Source: Lachnospiraceae bacterium
Lineage (GTDB): Bacteria; Bacillota; Clostridia; Lachnospirales; Lachnospiraceae
Assembly (NCBI GenBank): GCA_902363665.1
Contig: CABJAW010000022.1
Span: forward strand, 5,254-69,253
DNA: 64,000 nt
Direction: 5' to 3'
Shown one piece after another: positions 16,860 to 25,144 of this stretch. The notes below the pieces were generated by a model. It saw only the letters and a list, made by a program, of their open reading frames with translations, was not told where the DNA came from and searched no databases. Position 1 is the first letter of the stretch. The number at the start of each line of letters is the position of its first letter. Both the position numbers and the translations under genes were made by a program.

Positions 16860-17040
16860 AAGAAGTTTGCAGGAAAGAGGAGAAAGCCCGCCGAAGGAGT
16901 AAAACTCTCAGGTTCCCGTTTTCGGGAGAAAACTGCAGATGGATCGTTCTCTGGAGACACCTGTATCAGACAGGGGCCGAAGGTGCAAACGGCGCGCAGC
17001 GTCTTGAATCTCTCAGGCAAAAGGACAGAGGATGCTTGAT
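16860..17040 (+). ncRNA. Tandem glycine riboswitch
   Basis: Two consecutive glycine aptamers. The first, about 16865-16937, contains GCAGGAAAGAGG, GCCCGCCGAAGGAGTAAA and ACTCTCAGGT. The second, about 16946-17034, contains CTCTGGAGA, GGGGCCGAAGGTGCAAAC, AATCTCTCAGGCAAAAGGAC and the closing CAGAG. These are the signature GCCGAAGG and CTCTCAGG blocks of the family. The downstream 220-nt leader includes an AAACGC/GCGTTT hairpin at about 17177-17194 just before AAGGAGG, which may belong to the expression platform. It precedes an amino-acid symporter, the usual target. Confidence 0.93.
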
Positions 17041-17262
17041 TTTTTATGACAATTCTTATCAGTTCCATGTAAGCGGAGTTCTCCGTCTTCTTTCGAACGG
17101 TCTTTTGTATTTCCCGTATTGTTATGTTGCAAAACAGATAACTGAACAGAGACACGAAAAATTTGATAAAACGAACGTAAAACGCCTGCGTTTTTAAGGA
17201 GGTTTTATAAAATTTATTTGGCTCTTCAGTTATAATAACTTGAGAAGAGGAGAGATTTGGGT

Positions 17263-18681
17263 ATGTGGAACATGGTAAATCAGTTTCTGGTAAAGGTCGA
17301 TGATCTTGTGTGGGGTGTACCGCTTATGGTACTGATCCTGGCAGGAGGCATTCTTCTGACTGCACGTCTTGGACTTCTTCAGATGCGCAGGCTGCCGCTG
17401 GCGCTGAAGTGGATGTTTAAAAATGAAGAAGAGGGAGACGGTGAGATCTCCAGCTTTGCAGCACTTTGTACGGCACTGAGCGCGACGATCGGTACCGGAA
17501 ACATTGTCGGCGTGGCGACTGCTGTCTGTGCAGGCGGACCGGGGGCACTGTTCTGGATGATCGTAGCTGCGTTTTTTGGAATGGCAACGAAATATGCAGA
17601 AGGTCTTCTGGCAGTCAAATACCGTGTGGTTGCAGAAGATGGGCATAGCCTCGGCGGACCGTTCTACTACATTGAGCGTGGCATGGGAGCAAAGTGGAAA
17701 TGGCTTGCAAAAATCTTTGCTTTCTTTGGCGTCTGTGTTGGTCTGTTCGGTATCGGTACCTTCAGCCAGGTAAACGGTATTTCCAGTGCAATCCAGAACT
17801 TTTTTGATCCGAATAAAACAAACTGTGTGACACTTCCGTTCCTTGGCACGTATTCCTGGGCGGTTGTAATCGCATCTTTGATTTTGGCTTTCTGTGTTGG
17901 CGCAATCCTGATTGGAGGATTAAAACGAATTGCGACAGTCAGCCAGATCATCGTTCCGTTTATGGCTGTGATTTATTTTGTATTTAGTGTAGCGCTGATC
18001 CTGCTGAACATTACACACATTCCGGCAGCGATTGTGACTGTAGTAAAGGGTGCGTTCAATCCGTCCGCAGTGACAGGCGGTATTGTCGGAAGTATGATCG
18101 TGGCAATGCAGAAAGGTGTGGCACGTGGTATCTTCTCAAATGAGGCAGGACTTGGAAGTGCTCCGATTGCAGCAGCTGCAGCGCAGAGCAAGGAGCCGGT
18201 ACGTCAGGGTCTTGTAAGCATGACCGGTACCTTTATTGATACAATCATTATCTGTACATTGACCGGACTTTCCATTGTTGTGACCGGTGCATGGCAGGTA
18301 GACGGACTGGAGGGAGTCCAGGTGACAACGTATGCATTCCAGAACGGAATTCCGATTCCGGCGCAGGTATCGGCATTTGTTCTGATGATCTGTCTGGTAT
18401 TTTTTGCATTCACAACAATTCTCGGATGGGATTACTACAGCGAGCGCTGTCTGGAGTACCTGACAAATGGCCATAAGAAGACAATCCTCACTTACCGCTG
18501 GCTGTATATCTTTGCAGTATTTATCGGACCGTACATGACAGTAAGTGCGGTATGGACGATCGCAGATATCTTCAACGGTCTGATGGCCATCCCGAACATG
18601 ATTGCTCTGTTTGCATTAAGCGGTGTCGTTGTAAAGGAGACAAAGGACTTCTTCGCAGCGAAGAAACACATTGAAAAATAA
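17263..18681 (+). CDS. AGCS-family sodium:alanine/glycine symporter
   Basis: 472 residues, strongly hydrophobic with about ten membrane helices. It starts MWNMVNQFLVKVDDLVWGVPLM and carries the family motifs SATIGTGNIVGVATAV, GPGALFWM and FSNEAGLGSAPIAAAAAQ. These carriers import alanine or glycine with sodium. The glycine riboswitch upstream indicates control by glycine. In such settings an ON or OFF response is possible, and I cannot tell which from sequence alone. The TTG at 17257 is rejected in favour of the ATG at 17263 because AGAGGAGAG lies at good spacing. A strong terminator follows. Confidence 0.93.
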   Translation: MWNMVNQFLVKVDDLVWGVPLMVLILAGGILLTARLGLLQMRRLPLALKWMFKNEEEGDGEISSFAALCTALSATIGTGNIVGVATAVCAGGPGALFWMIVAAFFGMATKYAEGLLAVKYRVVAEDGHSLGGPFYYIERGMGAKWKWLAKIFAFFGVCVGLFGIGTFSQVNGISSAIQNFFDPNKTNCVTLPFLGTYSWAVVIASLILAFCVGAILIGGLKRIATVSQIIVPFMAVIYFVFSVALILLNITHIPAAIVTVVKGAFNPSAVTGGIVGSMIVAMQKGVARGIFSNEAGLGSAPIAAAAAQSKEPVRQGLVSMTGTFIDTIIICTLTGLSIVVTGAWQVDGLEGVQVTTYAFQNGIPIPAQVSAFVLMICLVFFAFTTILGWDYYSERCLEYLTNGHKKTILTYRWLYIFAVFIGPYMTVSAVWTIADIFNGLMAIPNMIALFALSGVVVKETKDFFAAKKHIEK

Positions 18682-18700
18682 AAATACAAGAGCAGGTAAG

Positions 18701-18737
18701 GCTCCCCGTAAAGAAGATTTTGCGGGGAGTTTTTTAT
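18701..18737 (+). terminator. Terminator of symporter gene
   Basis: CTCCCCGTAAAG/TTTTGCGGGGAG stem followed by TTTTTT. It is strong. Just beyond, CTGTTCA (about 18750) and TGAACAG (about 18784) form a weak inverted repeat resembling the MITE terminus at 39702. Confidence 0.93.
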
Positions 18738-18821
18738 GTCTGCGATTCGATAACTGTTCAGAGCTGGATAAAAGGTTACTGTCTTTGAACAGACAAAAGG
18801 ATACAAAAATCGGAATCACAC

Positions 18822-18850
18822 TTGTATGAAGATGAAAGAAACGATATAAT
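18822..18850 (+). promoter_or_regulatory. Promoter of hybrid kinase gene
   Basis: TTGTAT, 17 nt, TATAAT (18845-18850). Confidence 0.65.
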
Positions 18851-18939
18851 AAAAGAATGTAGCGTCAGAATAAAAAGAGAAAAAACGCCAAAGCAGGCGG
18901 TACAGGAATAAAACGGGCGAAGAGCCGGAGGCAGAAGCG

Positions 18940-21900
18940 ATGCTTACAAAAAATGATATTATCCATTTTTATGATCGATATAAGAAAAATCTGAAAAAAG
19001 AAGAACAGGTCATCGCACGGCTTCTGCAGGTGAAGGATCAGGAGGAGTGGATTGATAACCTGAAGAAAAAATCACGGGTGATGCGCAGCCTTTATATCGA
19101 AAACGAGGCGCTTCTGAATATGTACGTCCGTCCGTTTCTGGAAAACGGGGACATTTTAAGCGACGAACTGGCAGAAGAGTTCCTGCACCAGATTATTCAG
19201 GCAGATCAGGAAGGATATATGGATGATCTGGCGATGCGTGAGGTCGTAGAACAGCTGGAGCCGTACTTTGAGAAAACGGATCATTTAAACGACTACATCT
19301 GGACGATCAACATGATCGGCAGCATTTACAACCGCAGTTCAGGCGTGGAGAACGGAAAACGGAGTGCACAGTGCTATCGGAAGCTGCAGAAGCTGAGCAG
19401 CCGGTACTTTGAGATCGAGGATTTTGAGGTACGGAAAAGGATTCTCTATTCTTATTATAATTATCCGGTTGTGCTGTTCAATTTCGGGATGATCGGGCCG
19501 AAAGGGATCCTGGAAGAAATGGAGCGTGCGATTGCGTTTTATACGGATGAACGAGTGGTAGCGCTTGATGGTGGCCGCTTTGATTTTAAGCAGATCATGG
19601 AGGAGCTGAATTATGATCTGCTTGGCAACTATATGATTGCGAGTGAGCGGGACACGGTCGATCCGGAGCTTCTGGAGCGGGCGGGAAAAGAGCTCGGAAG
19701 CTATTACCAGAGTTATCTCGATGAGGGATGTCAGCCGTATGAGGTGCCGGATGAGATTTACTGTAATTACCACCGGTATCTTTTTTTCTCCGGAAAAATG
19801 TCGTTCACAGAGTTTGTGGAGGACTATAAGAGGTTCTGCGATTACAGCGTGGAGCATGATACGATGGATGAGGAGGATGCTGATTTCACGGACAGCCGTT
19901 TGTTTCAGGTGGCGGTCAATCACCTGACGAACATTATTTACAGCCTGAAATATTATGAAAAAGAGTATGAGGGTGATCCGAATCTGGGAAAGGAATGTAT
20001 CAATCAGTACATTCAGGTACTGCGAAGAGTGCCGCGTGCGGGAAACGCAGCATTTGTCAACGACGTGATGTACCGTTCGCTGTGCGGACTTCTGGAAATG
20101 TTCGCGGACGATGAGGAAGGCTCGAAGATCCTGACGAATATCCTGATGAACCGAGATGAGATTACGCTGATCCATGCGTCCATGGTAGATAAAATTTCGC
20201 ACCGGATTCTGGATACGGTTCTGAAAAAGAAGCCGGAGCTGCTGGTCGGTGCACTTGGCTGTACAAGCGTGATGGAGGTGCTGGAGCAGCCGGAGAAATT
20301 TTTCAATTTTATGGAAGAGTCTGCAAAGCTGTTCGATATCGGAAAGCTTCAGATCGCGGAGATTATCAACAAGCAGTCGCGCCGCCTTACAAGCCGTGAA
20401 AAAAAGCGGATTTATGAACATCCGAAGGCTGGAACAAAAGTACTTGAAAAAATTCCGTCGATGCAGAAATACCGTGATATGATACTGGGACACCACAAGT
20501 CCTGGGATGGGAAAATGGGTTATCCGAAGGACTTTGACAACTGTGCGAGTCCGGATCGGATGCTGATTGAGATTCTTCGGATCAGTGACTGTCTGGACGC
20601 AGCGACGGATTTCATTGGGAGAAGCTACGGTACGGCAAAGAATTTTGCGCAGTGTCTGGAAGAATTCAGCCTTGGAAAAGGCACACTGTATTGTCAGGAA
20701 CTGATCGAACTTTTGGAGGGGGATGCGGCACTGCAGGATGAACTGACGTATCTTCTGGAGGCAGGACGTATTCGTACGTACTATGAGATTTTCTGGGGCA
20801 TGATGGAACCCTGCGATGAAGAACAGGAGAAACATCTGCAGGAGCGCTGGAAACAGACGGAGCTGGATGACCAGGAAGAACTGCTTGGCATCCTGCACGA
20901 GAGTGGACGGGAAAACCGCAGCGTGATCCGGGCGCTGGCACGCAACTCGCTTTTGATCCTTTCTGTCAATATGCGAAACGGGGACTATACGGTGACATAC
21001 CGTGGAAAGAGCGGTTTGTTTGCGCATCTGGAGAACGGAAGGTATGAGGATTTTCTGCAGAACTGTCTGGCACCTGCGGCAGATGCGTCGGACTGGGAGA
21101 AAGTCCGCTATAAGCTTCGCCTGAAGGCGCTGGCGAAATCGTTTTCAGAGCAGAGCGGAAGCTATGAGACGGAACTGCGTATCCGCACGGAGCACATGAT
21201 GCGCTGGGTACGTTTTCAGTTTGTCCAGACAGATGAGATCAACGTGATTCCGAACCAGATGATCGTGATTTTACAGGATGTTCATGACACAAGAAGCAGA
21301 AGTGAGCAGCTGAAGCAGGCCATGAAGGAAGCGTACGATACGGCAGAGCATGCCAACCGCGCGAAAAGCCTGTTTCTGACGAGCATGTCGCACGATGTCC
21401 GTACACCGATGAATGGTATTATGGGAATGACCCAGATTGCCAGAAAGCATCTGGATAATACCGCACGTGTGGGGGACTGTCTGCGGAAGATCGAGGAATC
21501 TTCAAAACAGCTGCTTGGACTGATCAACGAAGTACTGGATATGGCGAAAATCGAGAGCGGAAGCGCACAGCTCAAGGAAGAGGCACTGTCGCTTCCTGAA
21601 CTGGTCGATGCGGTGGGAGAAGTGTGCCGCACGGATGCAGAGAGAAAGCATCAGCAGTTTGAGGTGATCGTTGGCGGCATCCGCCATGGGCAGGTGCTGG
21701 CTGATCCGGTGAAGCTGCGCCAGATTTTGACGAATCTGACAGCAAACGCAGTGAAGTATACGCCGGACGGAGGCCGGGTCGAGCTGCTCGCAGAGCAGGT
21801 GTCACTTAGCAAAGAAGGATATGGCAGCTATCGCTTTATCATCCGGGATAATGGAATCGGCATGTCGAAGGAATTTCAGAAACAGTTGTTCCAGCCATTT

Positions 21901-22521
21901 TCCAGAGAGGACAACAGCATGACGAATGTCACGCAGGGAACCGGTCTTGGACTTTCTATTGTAAAATCAGTGATTGATATGATGGGAGGAAGCATTGAGG
22001 TGCAGAGTGTACAGGGGCAGGGAAGTACCTTTACGGTGCTGCTGCAGTTTGCACTTACACAGGAGAGGGCAGGAGAAATCGAGACAGAAGAGGAAGTCCG
22101 CTTTGACGGACACAGAATCCTGCTGGCAGAGGATAATGAGCTGAATCGTGAGATTGCCTGTGAACTGCTCTCAGAGATCGGACTGGTGGTGGAAACAGCG
22201 CAGAACGGACAGGAAGCAATTGAAAGCATTGTGCGTCGGCCGGACTATTATTATGAGCTTGTATTTATGGATATTCAGATGCCGGTGTTAAACGGTTATG
22301 AGGCAACAAGAAAAATCCGAAATGCGGGGAAACGGTATACCGATCAGCTTCCGATCATTGCAATGACGGCAAATGTCTTTCAGAATGACATTCTGGAAGC
22401 GATCGAGAGCGGCATGAACGACCATGTGACGAAGCCGATCGACATGAAGGTGCTAAGTGATTTACTGCGCAGGTGGCTTCCGGAGAAGGGAAACGTCGGA
22501 CACAGGGAAGCAGCTGTTTAA
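18940..22521 (+). CDS. Giant hybrid histidine kinase with degenerate HD-GYP domain and receiver domain
   Basis: 1193 residues with no obvious membrane segment. Residues 1-450 are helical and of unknown fold. Residues about 455-570 form an HD-GYP-like domain. Its HD motif reads FDIGK (F465, D466), with the metal-binding His replaced by Phe, while HHKSWDGKMGYP is kept, so it is probably a sensor rather than an active phosphodiesterase. After a PAS-like region come the HisKA domain with MSHDVRTPMNGI (phospho-acceptor H818) and HATPase_c with LTANAVKYTP, DNGIGM and GTGLGLSI. A C-terminal receiver domain has phospho-acceptor D1111 in FMDIQMPVLNG. It is likely a cytoplasmic sensor. The 3' end abuts the potABCD locus, and no partner response regulator is adjacent. 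Confidence 0.9.
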   Translation: MLTKNDIIHFYDRYKKNLKKEEQVIARLLQVKDQEEWIDNLKKKSRVMRSLYIENEALLNMYVRPFLENGDILSDELAEEFLHQIIQADQEGYMDDLAMREVVEQLEPYFEKTDHLNDYIWTINMIGSIYNRSSGVENGKRSAQCYRKLQKLSSRYFEIEDFEVRKRILYSYYNYPVVLFNFGMIGPKGILEEMERAIAFYTDERVVALDGGRFDFKQIMEELNYDLLGNYMIASERDTVDPELLERAGKELGSYYQSYLDEGCQPYEVPDEIYCNYHRYLFFSGKMSFTEFVEDYKRFCDYSVEHDTMDEEDADFTDSRLFQVAVNHLTNIIYSLKYYEKEYEGDPNLGKECINQYIQVLRRVPRAGNAAFVNDVMYRSLCGLLEMFADDEEGSKILTNILMNRDEITLIHASMVDKISHRILDTVLKKKPELLVGALGCTSVMEVLEQPEKFFNFMEESAKLFDIGKLQIAEIINKQSRRLTSREKKRIYEHPKAGTKVLEKIPSMQKYRDMILGHHKSWDGKMGYPKDFDNCASPDRMLIEILRISDCLDAATDFIGRSYGTAKNFAQCLEEFSLGKGTLYCQELIELLEGDAALQDELTYLLEAGRIRTYYEIFWGMMEPCDEEQEKHLQERWKQTELDDQEELLGILHESGRENRSVIRALARNSLLILSVNMRNGDYTVTYRGKSGLFAHLENGRYEDFLQNCLAPAADASDWEKVRYKLRLKALAKSFSEQSGSYETELRIRTEHMMRWVRFQFVQTDEINVIPNQMIVILQDVHDTRSRSEQLKQAMKEAYDTAEHANRAKSLFLTSMSHDVRTPMNGIMGMTQIARKHLDNTARVGDCLRKIEESSKQLLGLINEVLDMAKIESGSAQLKEEALSLPELVDAVGEVCRTDAERKHQQFEVIVGGIRHGQVLADPVKLRQILTNLTANAVKYTPDGGRVELLAEQVSLSKEGYGSYRFIIRDNGIGMSKEFQKQLFQPFSREDNSMTNVTQGTGLGLSIVKSVIDMMGGSIEVQSVQGQGSTFTVLLQFALTQERAGEIETEEEVRFDGHRILLAEDNELNREIACELLSEIGLVVETAQNGQEAIESIVRRPDYYYELVFMDIQMPVLNGYEATRKIRNAGKRYTDQLPIIAMTANVFQNDILEAIESGMNDHVTKPIDMKVLSDLLRRWLPEKGNVGHREAAV

Positions 22522-22527
22522 CCGGGG

Positions 22528-22740
22528 CAGAAAAACAGCTGGAGAGAGCTGCGGCTGCAGAATGATCTTACGCTTGGGGATCTGGCATCGCGCAGTGAGC
22601 TTACCAAGGGATTTCTGTCGCAGGTGGAACGGAATCTGACCATGCCGGAGTTTTTTGTAGATGAGCAGGCAGCAAAGCGGACTATGAAGTTCTGCTGACC
22701 AGGGTTACGGAAGGAGAAAAGGAAGATGAAAGAAAAGAAA
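22528..22740 (+). pseudogene. Relic of XRE-cupin regulator of the pot operon
   Basis: Without a start codon, the frame from 22546 reads ELRLQNDLTLGDLASRSELT and KGFLSQVERNLT, a clear XRE helix-turn-helix N terminus. It then jumps to FFVDEQAAK and, after a one-base shift, [16 protein letters not shown], which resembles the C-terminal tail of such regulators. The whole cupin domain (about 100 residues) is missing. XRE-cupin regulators commonly precede potABCD in related bacteria. Here regulation by it has evidently been lost. The tail overlaps the potA start region. Confidence 0.75.
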
Positions 22741-24303
22741 CTGATCGAGTTTCGGAATATTGTCAAAAGTTTTGACGGCCAGATTGTATTAAAGGGTGTC
22801 AATCTGGACATCAACGAGAAGGAATTTGTGACGCTGCTCGGACCGAGCGGCTGCGGCAAGACGACGCTTCTTCGGATTCTTGGAGGATTCCTGGATGCGG
22901 ACGAGGGACAGGTAATTTTTGACGGGGAAGAGATCAGCAAAAAGCCGCCGTATGAGCGCGAGCTGAACACGGTTTTTCAGAAATATGCACTTTTCCCGCA
23001 TCTGAATGTGTATGAAAATATCGCTTTTGGATTGAAAATTAAAAAAATGAGTAAAGACATCATTGACCAGAAGGTCATGAAGATGCTCAAGCTGATCGGT
23101 CTGGAAGGATTTGAAAAGAAAAATACGACGCTGCTTTCCGGCGGCCAGCAGCAGAGAGTGGCGATCGCACGCGCACTGGTAAATGAGCCGAAGGTACTGC
23201 TGCTCGATGAGCCGCTGGCGGCGCTTGACCTGAAGCTGCGAAAAGAGATGCAGTACGAGCTGAAGCGGATCCAGCAGGAGGTCGGTATCACGTTTATTTT
23301 TGTCACACACGATCAGGAAGAGGCGCTGACGATGTCAGATAAGATTGTGGTCATGAAGGGCGGCGAGATTCAGCAGATCGGTACACCGGAGGAGATTTAT
23401 AATGAACCGGCGAACCGCTATGTGGCAAACTTTATCGGAGAGAGCAATATTATCCCGGGCGTTATGCCGGAGGATTATAAAGTACGGTTCGATGACATTA
23501 CGTTTGACTGTGTAGATTTTGGATTTAAGCCAAATGAGCCGGTGGATGTTGTCATCCGTCCGGAGGACATCGATATCGTGAAGCCGGAAGATGGAAAGAT
23601 GACCGGAGAGGTGCTCAGCGTGCTCTTTAAGGGCGTGCACTACGAGATCATGGTCGAGACGGTACCTGGTACGAGCGTCACGGTAAATATGAGCGTAGTC
23701 AAGAACCAGGATGTGACCGGAGACGGCGGAAAAGAGAAAATGAGTGCCGGAAACTTTTACGTGGATATCGAGGATGTGCCGGTACTTGATGATAAGGAAG
23801 TCATCGCACGTGCGAATGCGCAGGCATGGAATCCGGAGACGGACGATTATATTTCCATTGCAAAGATCGAGTATGATATCAGACCGGAAGTCGGCGAGTA
23901 TCCGGTGCGTTTCTCGACTGCCGCAGGCACGGTGATCGAGCGGAAGATTTTTGTCGTGAACCAGCCATTTGTAAAGAACGAGAAGGCCAACGAGGGTGTC
24001 ATGGCATTCAGCTTCACGAAGACTGTCGATGAGATCAAAGAGTCGCAGGCGCTCGACACTGACCTGAAGACCTGGGCAAATGCGCAGGGCTGGAAGCTGA
24101 GTGACGAGGAGCAGAGCGTGGACATTTACGTGGATTATGATTTTGAACCGGAAAATATCAAAGAGGGCGTTTATCAGATTATATTCTCCACAGAGGGACG
24201 CGAATTCAAGATCCACACAACCGATTACTCAGAGGTGGGTGCGGAGGTCGGCCTGACCTTCTTCCCGGAAGATCTTCACGTTATGTCAAGGATGGTGTAC
24301 TAA
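22726..24303 (+). CDS. potA: Polyamine ABC transporter ATPase PotA with an insertion inside its TOBE domain
   Basis: 525 residues versus about 350-380 usual. Walker [10 protein letters not shown], signature [14 protein letters not shown], Walker [13 protein letters not shown] and H-loop [14 protein letters not shown] are intact. The regulatory C terminus begins normally ([34 protein letters not shown]). It is then interrupted at about residue 335 by about 160 residues with two related beta-rich units ([20 protein letters not shown] and [20 protein letters not shown]). TOBE then resumes with [21 protein letters not shown]. The enzyme energises polyamine import through PotB and PotC. AAGGAG precedes the ATG, and the stop abuts potB directly. 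Confidence 0.92.
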   Translation: MKEKKLIEFRNIVKSFDGQIVLKGVNLDINEKEFVTLLGPSGCGKTTLLRILGGFLDADEGQVIFDGEEISKKPPYERELNTVFQKYALFPHLNVYENIAFGLKIKKMSKDIIDQKVMKMLKLIGLEGFEKKNTTLLSGGQQQRVAIARALVNEPKVLLLDEPLAALDLKLRKEMQYELKRIQQEVGITFIFVTHDQEEALTMSDKIVVMKGGEIQQIGTPEEIYNEPANRYVANFIGESNIIPGVMPEDYKVRFDDITFDCVDFGFKPNEPVDVVIRPEDIDIVKPEDGKMTGEVLSVLFKGVHYEIMVETVPGTSVTVNMSVVKNQDVTGDGGKEKMSAGNFYVDIEDVPVLDDKEVIARANAQAWNPETDDYISIAKIEYDIRPEVGEYPVRFSTAAGTVIERKIFVVNQPFVKNEKANEGVMAFSFTKTVDEIKESQALDTDLKTWANAQGWKLSDEEQSVDIYVDYDFEPENIKEGVYQIIFSTEGREFKIHTTDYSEVGAEVGLTFFPEDLHVMSRMVY

Positions 24304-25140
24304 ATGAAACGATTTTCACAGCTTGCAGTGCCCTACATTGCATGGGCCGTGATGATGCTGATTCTGCCGATGGGGCTGATTGCGCTCTATTCGGTAACGG
24401 AGCAGGGAAACAGCATTATCTCCTTTACCTTTACTCTGGAGCATTATGCAAAATTTTTCACGGATCCGGATTTTCTGATCGTTTTGTGGCGCTCTCTTCT
24501 GATCGCACTGAAAACGACGGTGATCTGTCTGCTGCTTGGCTATCCGATCGCCTATTTCATCTCAAGAAGCAGCGAAAAAATACAGAATCTGCTTGTGCTC
24601 GTCATCACGATCCCGATGTGGATCAACATGCTGGTGCGTACGTATGCGTGGATTGGACTGCTCAGTGAGGGAGGTCTGATCCAGCGGCTTCTTTCCCTCA
24701 TAGGCCTTGGCGGCGGGGAGCTGCTTTATACGGAGGGAGCAGTGCTGCTTGGCATGGTGTACAATTTCCTGCCGTTTATGGTGCTGCAGATCAATACGTC
24801 ACTTTGCAAGATGGATCATTCCCTGCTGGAGGCAAGCTCCGATCTGGGAGCAAATCCGCGCCAGACCTTTGTCAGGGTGACGCTTCCGATGTCACTGCCG
24901 GGTGTCATCAACGGCATTACGCTCGTCTTTCTGCCGGCAGTCAGCTCGTTCTTTATTCCGAAGCTGCTCGGCGGCGGCCAGTATTTCCTGATCGGCAACC
25001 TGATCGAGAATCAGTTCATTACGGTAGGCGAGTGGAACTTCGGAAGTGCAATCTCGATGATCATGGCAGTTATCATGATGCTTCTGATGATGGCTGTGCG
25101 CAGAGTAGAGATCCGCAACAACGGCGGAAAGGAGGAGTAG
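24304..25140 (+). CDS. potB: Polyamine ABC transporter permease PotB
   Basis: 278 residues with six membrane helices and the cytoplasmic coupling EAA loop SSDLGANPRQTFVRVTLPMSLPG. The segment NMLVRTYAWIGLL is typical of PotB. It forms the heterodimeric channel with the PotC half of the next gene. The start ATG follows the potA stop with no gap, implying translational coupling. Confidence 0.93.
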   Translation: MKRFSQLAVPYIAWAVMMLILPMGLIALYSVTEQGNSIISFTFTLEHYAKFFTDPDFLIVLWRSLLIALKTTVICLLLGYPIAYFISRSSEKIQNLLVLVITIPMWINMLVRTYAWIGLLSEGGLIQRLLSLIGLGGGELLYTEGAVLLGMVYNFLPFMVLQINTSLCKMDHSLLEASSDLGANPRQTFVRVTLPMSLPGVINGITLVFLPAVSSFFIPKLLGGGQYFLIGNLIENQFITVGEWNFGSAISMIMAVIMMLLMMAVRRVEIRNNGGKEE

Positions 25141-25144
25141 ACCG

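Noticed and set aside
19339-21027. 562-codon open frame on the minus strand
   Set aside because: It lies wholly inside the hybrid kinase gene, has His/Arg/Leu-biased composition typical of an antisense shadow and no ribosome site.
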